Positions 43,514 through 50,967 of a stretch of 64,000 nt of DNA are shown here, piece after piece; position 1 is the stretch's first letter; each line of letters starts with the position of its first letter. The position numbers and the translations under genes are program-made. Source of the DNA: Neomicrococcus lactis. Lineage in GTDB: Bacteria > Actinomycetota > Actinomycetes > Actinomycetales > Micrococcaceae. The notes under the pieces are model-generated. The model worked only from the letters and a program-made list of their open reading frames with translations, had not been told where the DNA came from and did no database searches. The stretch is from the NCBI RefSeq assembly GCF_014200305.1, contig NZ_JACHBL010000001.1:2542001-2606000 (forward strand). The letters run 5' to 3'.

Positions 43514-44118
43514 GCCCTCTGAAGAGGATGAAGCAAGCGCGTGACCGCTCCAAGCTCACGCTCATCAACGAAGTTCCGCTGCTCGTCTGGCTCGTGTTTG
43601 TCTGGGTGGTGCTCTGGCAGAACTACTCGTTAGGCAATATCGCCTTCGGGCTGATTTTGGCGCTCGTGATCGTGAACTACTTCCGGTTGCCGCCAGTGGA
43701 GCTCTCCGGTCGGTTCAACATTTGGTACGCCATTCTGTTCGTGGGTGATTTCATCAAAGACATCTTCGTGGCTTCCTTCCAGCTCGCGTGGGCGGCGCTC
43801 ACGCACCCCACGCGTATCAAGAATGCTGTGATCGGTGTGCCCCTCCAGACGCGTCAGGACTTGATTGTCACGTTCGTTGGACACGTCACCACGCTGATCC
43901 CGGGCTCGCTCGTGATCGACGTGGATCGCCGCACTTCCACCCTGTATTTGCACGTGTTCAACGTGAACTCCCAAGAGGACCTCGAAGAGATGCGACGCAA
44001 AGTCTGGCGCACAGAACGCCAAGTGCTCAGCATCATGGGCACTAAAGAGGAATATGAGGCGATGAAGGCCCAGCACAAGAACGCTCAGTCTAAGAAGGCC
44101 CCGGAGGTGGCCAAATGA
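43510..44118 (+). CDS. mrpE: Na+/H+ antiporter subunit E
   Basis: A protein of 202 residues of the MNHE family: two N-terminal helices (LLVWLVFVWVVLWQNYSLGN), then VGDFIKDIFVASFQLAWAAL and the conserved QTRQDLIVTFVGHVTTLIPG with SLVIDVDRRTSTLYLHVFNV. ATG 43510 overlaps the mrpD stop. Its C-terminal lysine-rich tail is cytosolic. Confidence 0.93.
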   Translation: MSPLKRMKQARDRSKLTLINEVPLLVWLVFVWVVLWQNYSLGNIAFGLILALVIVNYFRLPPVELSGRFNIWYAILFVGDFIKDIFVASFQLAWAALTHPTRIKNAVIGVPLQTRQDLIVTFVGHVTTLIPGSLVIDVDRRTSTLYLHVFNVNSQEDLEEMRRKVWRTERQVLSIMGTKEEYEAMKAQHKNAQSKKAPEVAK

Positions 44119-44384
44119 TGACCATCGTGTTGTGGATCTGCGGCATCATGATGTCGGCGGGAGCAATCGGAGCCATCTATCGAGTAGCAAAGGGCCCGTC
44201 GATTTTGCAGCGCGTTCTCGCGACGGACGTCTTGTTGGTCATCATCGCGAGTGCTCTAGCCATCGACATGGCCATCAATAAGCACACCAACCACATGCCG
44301 TTTGTGCTGATCGCTTGCGTGGCCGGTTTCATTGGCTCCGTCACGGTGTCCCGATTCGTCTACCAGCGGGACGGCATCAAATGA
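44115..44384 (+). CDS. mrpF: Na+/H+ antiporter subunit F
   Basis: A protein of 89 residues with three helices: VLWICGIMMSAGAIGAIYRV, VLATDVLLVIIASALAIDMA and FVLIACVAGFIGSVTVSRFV, with the RVAKGPSILQRV loop seen in MrpF. ATG 44115 overlaps mrpE by 4 nt and its stop overlaps mrpG. Confidence 0.92.
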   Translation: MMTIVLWICGIMMSAGAIGAIYRVAKGPSILQRVLATDVLLVIIASALAIDMAINKHTNHMPFVLIACVAGFIGSVTVSRFVYQRDGIK

Positions 44385-44800
44385 TCACTCCAGAAAGCTG
44401 GGCTCCAGCCCGCGACATCATCGCCGCCATCCTCATGCTGATTGGCGCTTTCATGTCCATGGCCGCAGGCATTGGACTGTGGCGCTTCCCGGACTTGCTC
44501 TCGCGAATGCACGCCGCCACCAAGCCCCAGGTCTTGGGATTGTTCTGCTTCTTACTCGCCGTCGTGGTAGAGCTGAACCAATGGGTCTGGCTACCGGTCT
44601 TCGCGCTCGCATGGGGTCTGCAGTTGCTGACGTCTCCGGTCAGCGCGCACATGGTGGGCCGCGCGGCCTACCGCACCAAGCACTTGCGCCAGGACATCCT
44701 GATCAAGGACGAGCTAGCTGAAGTCGTGGATGCGGCCATGAAGAAGCAGGCCAAGATCAACAAGCAAGTGTCCAACAACCAAACAGACTCCAGTAATTAG
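44381..44800 (+). CDS. mrpG: Na+/H+ antiporter subunit G
   Basis: A protein of 139 residues from ATG 44381 (MITPESWAPARDIIAAILML); longer in-frame starts would lie within mrpF. The PhaG/MnhG domain is shown by MSMAAGIGLWRFPDLLSRMH and AATKPQVLGLFCFLLAVVVE, followed by SPVSAHMVGRAAYRTK. Final gene of the Mrp operon, just upstream of a terminator. The complete complex exchanges Na+ (or Li+/K+) for protons and supports alkali and salt tolerance. Confidence 0.92.
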   Translation: MITPESWAPARDIIAAILMLIGAFMSMAAGIGLWRFPDLLSRMHAATKPQVLGLFCFLLAVVVELNQWVWLPVFALAWGLQLLTSPVSAHMVGRAAYRTKHLRQDILIKDELAEVVDAAMKKQAKINKQVSNNQTDSSN

Positions 44801-44809
44801 GCACAAGAA

Positions 44810-44854
44810 AGGACGGTTGCCAGAGTTCCGCAAGTGGTCTCCGGCAACCGTCCT
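44810..44854. terminator. Terminator between mrpG and the DUF4235 gene
   Basis: AGGACGGTTGCC (44810-44821) pairs exactly with GGCAACCGTCCT (44843-44854). It separates two convergent genes and may serve both. Confidence 0.75.
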
Positions 44855-44863
44855 GAAAAGCGT

Positions 44864-45133
44864 TTAGACCTCGTCGAGGTTGCGTCCAAACTTCTGGATA
44901 GCGCGCTGCGTGCCACGGTTGGTCAGGACCTGGATGACGCCCATGACGATGGACGAGAAGACCGTGAAGGCCAAAACCTGCCGCAGCGACTGCTCACGCT
45001 GTGCATCGGCGTCCATCATGTTTGGCGACTCTTTGCCGGTCGACTTCTTCCACACAATGTCAACGACCTTCTTGCCGAGCATGCCAGCGGCGAGTGACGC
45101 AAGGGTTGCACCAAGCTTCAAAAAAACGTTCAC
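44864..45133 (-). CDS. DUF4235 small membrane protein
   Basis: A protein of 89 residues. The N-terminal amphipathic/hydrophobic helix with KLGATLASLAAGMLGKKVVD, the stretch VWKKSTGKESP, and the second helix VLAFTVFSSIVMGVIQVL are typical of the actinobacterial DUF4235 family. Function is unknown. AGGAGAGAA precedes the ATG. Confidence 0.85.
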   Translation of the reverse strand: MNVFLKLGATLASLAAGMLGKKVVDIVWKKSTGKESPNMMDADAQREQSLRQVLAFTVFSSIVMGVIQVLTNRGTQRAIQKFGRNLDEV

Positions 45134-45235
45134 GAGTTCTCTCCTGACGGTTCAATTCGGGTGACGACGCGAGGCATCGCCGTCGAAGTGTCTAGTGACA
45201 GCATATAGCGCGCTACACTGGTTCAACTGATAAAC

Positions 45236-45354
45236 GACAGGGGAGCGCAAGGATTTTCCGGAACCAGAAATGGGGATGGGGAAGACAAAGCGCTGAGAGT
45301 GCGGTGAGCCGCAGACCCTCGAACCTGATCCGGCTAGTACCGGCGCTAGGGAGT
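45236..45354 (+). ncRNA. TPP (thiamine pyrophosphate) riboswitch
   Basis: The conserved THI elements are in order: AGGGGAGC at the 5' side, GCTGAGAGTGCGG, then ACCCTCGAACCTGATCCGG and a closing TAGTACCGGCGCTAGGGAG. This is the canonical sensor for TPP. It lies upstream of ykoEDC, a thiamine/HMP uptake operon, so the cell would shut uptake when TPP is plentiful. Confidence 0.95.
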
Positions 45355-45386
45355 CGAGTTTCTCGGGGTGCGCCGATGCACCCTCC

Positions 45387-45404
45387 CCTCCTTATACAAG
45401 GAGG
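45387..45404 (+). promoter_or_regulatory. Hairpin masking the ykoE ribosome binding site
   Basis: CCTCCTT (45387-45393), loop ATAC, and AAGGAGG (45398-45404) form a perfect 7-bp stem in which the 3' arm is the Shine-Dalgarno of the ykoE TTG start at 45410. It sits about 30 nt after the TPP aptamer and is a natural expression platform for translational control. Confidence 0.7.
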
Positions 45405-45409
45405 ATTCT

Positions 45410-46030
45410 TTGAGCACGTCACTATCCAGCCCCGCCAACAAGGTTTCACTCGCGTGGCGTCCCACGGACATTGTGGTGGCAGCGGTTCTCGCCGTCGCAT
45501 GCGGCATCATCTTCTGGGCGTGGAACTCTTCGTACCAAGTCTTGGCCCCGCTTTGGGCGGCGTTCCCACCCGCTTCATCGCTGATCAACGGCATGTGGTT
45601 GTTTCCAGCAGTGCTCGGTGGCCTCATCATCCGTAAGCCCGGTGCCGCAGTGTTCGTCGAGCTCGTGGCCGCAGTGATTTCCGCATTCTTGGGATCCAGC
45701 TTCGGCATGACCGTGCTTGCCTCAGGCCTCGTTCAGGGCTTGGGCGCAGAGCTTGTCTTCGCGTTCTTCTTGTACCGCAAATTCCATGTGATCGTCGCAA
45801 TTCTTGCTGGTCTTGCTACCGGTTTGTTCGGCGGCGTCAATGACGCATACATCTTCAACTGGTTCCCCGAATACTCGGAGACCTGGAAGCTCGTCTACGT
45901 GCTCGGCAGCATGGTCTCCGGCGCTATCGCCGGCGTGGTGGCATGGCTTGTCACTCGCGCGCTGGCCAAGACCGGCGCTCTATCCAGCATGCGTTCGCGT
46001 CACGCCGCCGTAGAACCAGCAACCCGCTAA
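45410..46030 (+). CDS. ykoE: ECF transporter S component, thiamine/HMP (YkoE)
   Basis: A membrane protein of 206 residues from TTG 45410, chosen because AAGGAGG is 5 nt upstream; earlier in-frame codons lie inside the riboswitch region. Five to six helices with the YkoE features VSLAWRPTDIVVAAVLAVAC, INGMWLFPAVLGGLIIRKPG and LVQGLGAELVFAFFLY. It binds a thiamine precursor (hydroxymethylpyrimidine or thiamine) and hands it to the ykoD/ykoC energy-coupling module that follows. Confidence 0.9.
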   Translation: MSTSLSSPANKVSLAWRPTDIVVAAVLAVACGIIFWAWNSSYQVLAPLWAAFPPASSLINGMWLFPAVLGGLIIRKPGAAVFVELVAAVISAFLGSSFGMTVLASGLVQGLGAELVFAFFLYRKFHVIVAILAGLATGLFGGVNDAYIFNWFPEYSETWKLVYVLGSMVSGAIAGVVAWLVTRALAKTGALSSMRSRHAAVEPATR

Positions 46031-46081
46031 AGCGGCCCGAGACTAAAGAGTCACCTCATTTCTGTTTTCGAAACAACCACA

Positions 46082-47647
46082 GTGACCAGTCGCGTCACCC
46101 CGGCCGACGTGCACGCTAGCCAATGGAGCTGGCGGCACGCCGGCCGGGAGATGCCGGCTGTCGCGAACCTGGACCTCGAAATCGAACCGGGCCAAAAGGT
46201 CTTGCTCGTGGGTCCTTCGGGCGCGGGGAAATCCACGCTGCTTCACGCCATGGCGGGCGTCCTGCACCCGGACGAAGACGTTGAATCCACGGGAACCCTG
46301 GAACTCAACGGCCAACCGGCATACGGCCAGCGCGGCATCGCCGGCCTCATGCAACAGGACCCAGAAACGCAAGTGATTCTCTCTCGCGTCGGTGACGACG
46401 TCGCGTTCGGCGCCGAAAACCTCGGCGTCCCACGCGAAGACATTTGGCCGCGCGTCCACGATGCGCTCGCAGCAGTGGGCCTCGACGTGCCGCTGGATCA
46501 CTCGACCTCGCGCTTGTCCGGCGGTCAGAAGCAGCGCCTCGCGCTCGCGGGAATCCTCGCGATGCAACCTGGCCTCTTACTGCTCGACGAACCCACCGCA
46601 AACCTTGACCCCGATGGCGTCCTCGAAGTCCGCGACGCCGTCCTCCATTCCGTCGCGCGCACGGGCGCCACGTTGATCGTCGTTGAGCACCGCCTCGCCG
46701 TCTGGGCTCGCCACATGGATCGCGTGCTAGTCCTCGCTCCGCACGGCGGCATCACGCACGATCTTCCGCCCGCCGCGCTCTGGAACGATAACGCGTTGCG
46801 CCGCGAGCTCGCCGCCGCAGGTGTGTGGGTTCCGGATTTTGAGTACGACGACGCTGGCTCACCTCCCGCTGCCCCTTCAATTTCCGTTGCCCACTCATCA
46901 GTTGCGGAAAACTCAGAGCCGCTGCTGGCTGCCCTTGACCTTTCCGTATCGCGGGAGTCGCCTCGCAAGGCATCGCTCTTCCGGCGCCACGACCCGAAGC
47001 GCACACCGGCTGTTACCGGGATCGACCTGAGGCTAGCTCAAGGCGAAGCCGTCTCGATCGTGGGACATAACGGCGCCGGAAAGTCCACGCTGTTGCTCAC
47101 GCTTGCGGGTCTGCTCGAAAAACATGCCGGTGTGGTGAAGGCGGGTAGCGGGGTGCGCGGAGTGCTTGCTTCAGCCGACCCCTTTGCTTGGAAAGCGCCG
47201 GAACTCGTGAGCCGCATCGGCACCGTTTTTCAAGAGCCCGAGCATCAGTTCGTCACGAACACCGTGCGCGACGAACTCGCGTTTGGCCCTCGCCATGCCG
47301 TGGACAAGACCACGGGCGAGCGTCTTTTCACGGATGAAGATGTAGCTGCCCGCGTCGAGGATCTCCTGACGCGTTTGCGGTTATCCGACGTCGCCGACGC
47401 CAACCCCTTCACCCTCTCCGGCGGAGAAAAGCGTCGCTTGTCCGTCGCTACGGTTCTCGCGGCTGGGCCCGAGGTCCTGCTGCTCGACGAGCCGACCTTT
47501 GGACAGGACGCCAACACGTGGCGAGTGCTCGTGGACTTGCTGCGCGAAGAACTCGCCGCGGGTAAGACGATCGCTGCAGTCACGCATGACACCGCGTTTT
47601 CAGAAGCCCTAAGTGCACGCATCTATCGGGTAGGTGCGGAATCTTGA
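46082..47647 (+). CDS. ykoD: Double ECF ATPase (YkoD)
   Basis: A protein of 521 residues from GTG 46082 holding two complete ABC ATPase domains. Domain 1 has GPSGAGKSTLLHA, LSGGQKQRLALAG and LLLDEPTANLD. Domain 2 has GHNGAGKSTLLLT, LSGGEKRRLSVAT and LLLDEPTFGQD. It is the fused form of the A and A' components of the ECF transporter and acts with YkoE and YkoC. It ends by overlapping the start of ykoC. Confidence 0.92.
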   Translation: MTSRVTPADVHASQWSWRHAGREMPAVANLDLEIEPGQKVLLVGPSGAGKSTLLHAMAGVLHPDEDVESTGTLELNGQPAYGQRGIAGLMQQDPETQVILSRVGDDVAFGAENLGVPREDIWPRVHDALAAVGLDVPLDHSTSRLSGGQKQRLALAGILAMQPGLLLLDEPTANLDPDGVLEVRDAVLHSVARTGATLIVVEHRLAVWARHMDRVLVLAPHGGITHDLPPAALWNDNALRRELAAAGVWVPDFEYDDAGSPPAAPSISVAHSSVAENSEPLLAALDLSVSRESPRKASLFRRHDPKRTPAVTGIDLRLAQGEAVSIVGHNGAGKSTLLLTLAGLLEKHAGVVKAGSGVRGVLASADPFAWKAPELVSRIGTVFQEPEHQFVTNTVRDELAFGPRHAVDKTTGERLFTDEDVAARVEDLLTRLRLSDVADANPFTLSGGEKRRLSVATVLAAGPEVLLLDEPTFGQDANTWRVLVDLLREELAAGKTIAAVTHDTAFSEALSARIYRVGAES

Positions 47648-48462
47648 GCGTGACGAATTTCGACATTTCAGCGGCCGACAAGCAGCGTCGCAGCGCGGTA
47701 CTCATGCGGGCGAATCCGCTGTCCAAGCTCATCGCGGTACTCGCGGCCACCATCCCGCTGGTAGTCACTATGGACTTCGTGAGTGCGGCCGTGGTGCTCG
47801 TGGGTACGCTTGCTCTCTTGCCGCTGTCCGGCGTTTCGCCGCTCTTGTTCTTCAAACGCGCGTGGATCCTGGTGGTGGCTTCGCTCTTGACCGTATGGGG
47901 CACCGCGCTGATCGCCGAAGACTCGGGCCGTACGCTCCTGGACTTAGGCATCTACACGGTTTCGGAGGGCTCGCTCAGTCTGGCAGCGGCCACCGGATTG
48001 CGTGCGATTGGCATCGCGATTCCGGCCGTCTTGGTCATGGCTTCCACGGATCCCACTGACTTGGCTGATGCGCTGGCTCAGCGTGCCAAGCTCCCGCACC
48101 GCTTTGTCCTCGGGGCACTGGCGGCCATGCGATTGCTGGGACTGCTCGCCGAAGAGTGGAAGACCTTGGGCATGGCCCGGCGTGCTCGTGGCGTGGGTTC
48201 TTTCGGCTCGCCACTCGAACGACTCAAAGCGAACGCTGGTCAGGCGTTCGGACTGTTGGTCCAAGCTATTCGCCGGGCCTCACGCCTCGCGATGAGCATG
48301 GAGGCGAAAGGCTTCGGGGGAGCGCACCGCACCTGGGCACGCCCCTCCACTTTCTCGTGGCTAGACCTCTGGGTAGTCTTCGGCGGTCTAGCGCTAGGCG
48401 CACTCGCCGTGTGGGCGGCGATGGCCGCCGGCACGTGGCACGTCGTGTGGATGAACCACTAG
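47644..48462 (+). CDS. ykoC: ECF transporter transmembrane T component (YkoC)
   Basis: A protein of 272 residues from TTG 47644 (GTG 47650 is the alternative). The coupling helices carry the two Ala-Arg-Gly type motifs TLGMARRARGVGSF and LAMSMEAKGFGG that contact the ATPases. Five to six membrane helices begin with LIAVLAATIPLVVTMDFVSA. Last gene of the TPP-controlled operon. Confidence 0.9.
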   Translation: MSVTNFDISAADKQRRSAVLMRANPLSKLIAVLAATIPLVVTMDFVSAAVVLVGTLALLPLSGVSPLLFFKRAWILVVASLLTVWGTALIAEDSGRTLLDLGIYTVSEGSLSLAAATGLRAIGIAIPAVLVMASTDPTDLADALAQRAKLPHRFVLGALAAMRLLGLLAEEWKTLGMARRARGVGSFGSPLERLKANAGQAFGLLVQAIRRASRLAMSMEAKGFGGAHRTWARPSTFSWLDLWVVFGGLALGALAVWAAMAAGTWHVVWMNH

Positions 48463-48487
48463 GCCCCAACCTGCTCGGCAGGGCCAA

Positions 48488-49378
48488 TTACATGATCTGG
48501 TCGACGAGCTCCTGAAGATCGCGGTGCAACTCGGCATCGCGGGAGATCTTGGTGCCATCGATCGAGTTGATCGGCGCCAGCAAGCGCACGGAAGACACGA
48601 GCCACACGGCGTCGGCTTCCATCAAGTGGTGTGGCTCCAGTGGACCGTAGCCCAAGTCCCAGCCAGCCTTCTCGGCAGCGGCAAAGATCGCGCCCTGAGT
48701 GGTGCCAGGGAGGATGCCGGTCTCAAGGATCGGCGTCGTCAAGGTCTTGACGCCGTCGACGGTGCTTGCGATCAGCACAGAAGACGTGGGGCCTTCAAGA
48801 ACCAGCCCGTCCGTCGAGGTGAAGATGACGTCATCGGCACCCTGATGGTGAGCGTGGCGCAAAGCGGCCATATTCACGGCGTAGCTCAGGGTCTTGGCGC
48901 CCATCAACAGCCACGGCGCGCGGTCGGCGACGGTGGAGTCGTAACCGCGGTCCAAGAGGATCACGTCGATGCCCTTTTCGCGCTGCTCCAAGAGCGAAGC
49001 TGAAAGCGCCGAGACCATGACCCACGCGACGCCGTGGTCGGCGTCTTCGCCGCCTCGCGTCACTACAATCTTCACGGCCGCTTCGAGCGTGGCCTGAGCT
49101 GCGTCGTCGTAATCCTTCAAGAATTCGGCAACCGCGGTATCAACGGCGCCGCGCAAGGCCTCCTCCGAGGGAAGCTTGATTTCCAAAGCCGCCGCAGAGG
49201 CCTGCATGCGGGACAAATGCGCATCCAGTTTGCGGACTGCGCCGGCGCGGTAATGCGCGGTTTCGAAGATGCCGTCACCGCGGGTCACGCCCTGGTCCAA
49301 AACGGACAATTGGGGCTGCTGTGGGTCCGCAATGCGGCCCGCGGGAGATGCTGAATCGACAAAGACAAGAGCGGTCAT
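48488..49378 (-). CDS. pabC: Class IV aminotransferase, 4-amino-4-deoxychorismate lyase type
   Basis: A PLP protein of 296 residues of fold type IV. The PLP Lys lies in LLMGAKTLSYAVNMAALRHA, the phosphate-binding loop in DGLVLEGPTSSVLI, and GDGIFETAHYRAG is the family N-terminal motif. ADC lyase converts aminodeoxychorismate to p-aminobenzoate and pyruvate. The PabB-like gene nearby makes the folate role likely, although branched-chain or D-amino acid transaminases share the fold. Confidence 0.82.
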   Translation of the reverse strand: MTALVFVDSASPAGRIADPQQPQLSVLDQGVTRGDGIFETAHYRAGAVRKLDAHLSRMQASAAALEIKLPSEEALRGAVDTAVAEFLKDYDDAAQATLEAAVKIVVTRGGEDADHGVAWVMVSALSASLLEQREKGIDVILLDRGYDSTVADRAPWLLMGAKTLSYAVNMAALRHAHHQGADDVIFTSTDGLVLEGPTSSVLIASTVDGVKTLTTPILETGILPGTTQGAIFAAAEKAGWDLGYGPLEPHHLMEADAVWLVSSVRLLAPINSIDGTKISRDAELHRDLQELVDQIM

Positions 49379-49462
49379 GGCGTCCAGCCTATAACCGCGA
49401 GGGCGCGCTTGCGGAACCTAATAAGCTGTACTTCATGAAGATCCGTCCCGCTTGGAGTGCCA

Positions 49463-50944
49463 GTGTTTGATTTCGTCTGGCCGTGGGGCGAATTACCCGG
49501 CTGGGTGTCAACAGTCTGGACCGTCATTGACATGATGATTCGTATTGTCATGTTGGGTGTGGTGCCCGGTAACCGTAGGCCTACGACGGCGATGGCGTGG
49601 CTTCTAGCAATCTTCTTCATTCCCATTCTGGGCTTAGCGCTGTTCGTGCTGTTTGGGAATTACCGGATGTCTCGGCGGCGGACGCTGCGGCAAATAGTGG
49701 TGAACGAGCGTGTGCTCGAAGAGACCAAACACCTTGAGCTGGACGATGAAGACCAAGACGCCCCCGAGTGGGTACGCTCAGCCGTTCAACTGAACCGTCA
49801 GCTCGGCGCGATGCCGGTAGTTCAGGGCAACTCCGTGGAGTTCTTGACGGATTACCGTGAGTCCATTGTGGCGATGACCGAGGCGATCCGAACTGCCCGG
49901 AACTACGTTCATATTGAGTTCTACATTGTGGGCGAGGACGAAGAGGTCACCGGCCCGTTGCTGGATGCTTTGGTGGCGGCTGCTGATCGCGGCGTCAACG
50001 TGCGCTTCTTGTTCGACCACTTGGGAACCATGCGCGTGGCGGGTTACCGCAAGTTCTTGAAGCGATTGAAGGCGTCCAAGATCGACTGGCGCCGCATGTT
50101 GCCGCTGGCACCTGTGCACCGTCAGTGGCGGCGGCCGGATCTGCGTAACCACCGCAAGATCTTGGTGGTGGACGGAACCGTGGCGTTCACCGGCTCCCAG
50201 AACCTCATTGAACCTGGTTACCTTCGCAAGGCATCGCAAAAGCTTGGCCGCGAATGGGTAGAGCTCATGGCGCGCGTGCAGGGTCCGCTGGTTGCAAGCC
50301 TCGACGTGGTCTTCACCACCGATTGGTCTCAAGAAACTGACGAGAACCTGCTGGACGACGTCCGCGCCATCACGCCGCTCAACGTTCCGGGTGCCGTCAC
50401 GGGTCAGGTTGTTCCGTCTGGTCCGGGATTCGCGGCGGAAAATAACCTGCGTCTGTTCACCACCCTGATCTACTCGGCCACACGCGAGCTGCGCATCACG
50501 AGCCCGTACTTTGTTCCAGACGATTCGCTGCTCTATGCCGTGACTACCGCTGCCCAGCGCGGCGTCAAGGTGAAGCTCTACGTTTCCGAGCGCGGCGATC
50601 AGGCGCTGGCACATCACGCACAGCAGTCTTATTACTTGGCGCTGCTTCAGGCGGGAGTAGAGATCTATCTCTACGAAGCCCCGCACGTGCTGCACACCAA
50701 GTGCTTCACCGTGGACCACGAGGTGGCGGTGTTCGGTTCTTCCAACATGGATATGCGTTCCTTCTCCCTCAACTTCGAAGTCAGCATGATGCTGTTGGGC
50801 TCTGAAATTGTGGATCGTCTCGATGCGGTCATGGACGAATACGAGGCCCACTCCAAGCGCGTGAGCCTAGGCATGTGGAATGCACGGAAGCCTTTTGAAC
50901 GTTGGAAGGACAACGTCGCGCGACTGTCGGCGACCTTGCAGTAA
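49463..50944 (+). CDS. cls: Cardiolipin synthase (phospholipase D family)
   Basis: A protein of 493 residues with two N-terminal helices (PLDc_N; STVWTVIDMMIRIVMLGV and LLAIFFIPILGLALFVLFGN), then two HKD catalytic sites: NHRKILVVDGTVAFTGSQN and HTKCFTVDHEVAVFGSSN. It condenses phosphatidylglycerols to cardiolipin at the membrane. GTG 49463 is preferred because GGAG is 5 nt upstream; GTG 49457 is also in frame. Confidence 0.9.
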   Translation: MFDFVWPWGELPGWVSTVWTVIDMMIRIVMLGVVPGNRRPTTAMAWLLAIFFIPILGLALFVLFGNYRMSRRRTLRQIVVNERVLEETKHLELDDEDQDAPEWVRSAVQLNRQLGAMPVVQGNSVEFLTDYRESIVAMTEAIRTARNYVHIEFYIVGEDEEVTGPLLDALVAAADRGVNVRFLFDHLGTMRVAGYRKFLKRLKASKIDWRRMLPLAPVHRQWRRPDLRNHRKILVVDGTVAFTGSQNLIEPGYLRKASQKLGREWVELMARVQGPLVASLDVVFTTDWSQETDENLLDDVRAITPLNVPGAVTGQVVPSGPGFAAENNLRLFTTLIYSATRELRITSPYFVPDDSLLYAVTTAAQRGVKVKLYVSERGDQALAHHAQQSYYLALLQAGVEIYLYEAPHVLHTKCFTVDHEVAVFGSSNMDMRSFSLNFEVSMMLLGSEIVDRLDAVMDEYEAHSKRVSLGMWNARKPFERWKDNVARLSATLQ

Positions 50945-50967
50945 GGACCGTTTTTCCTCACCGGTTC

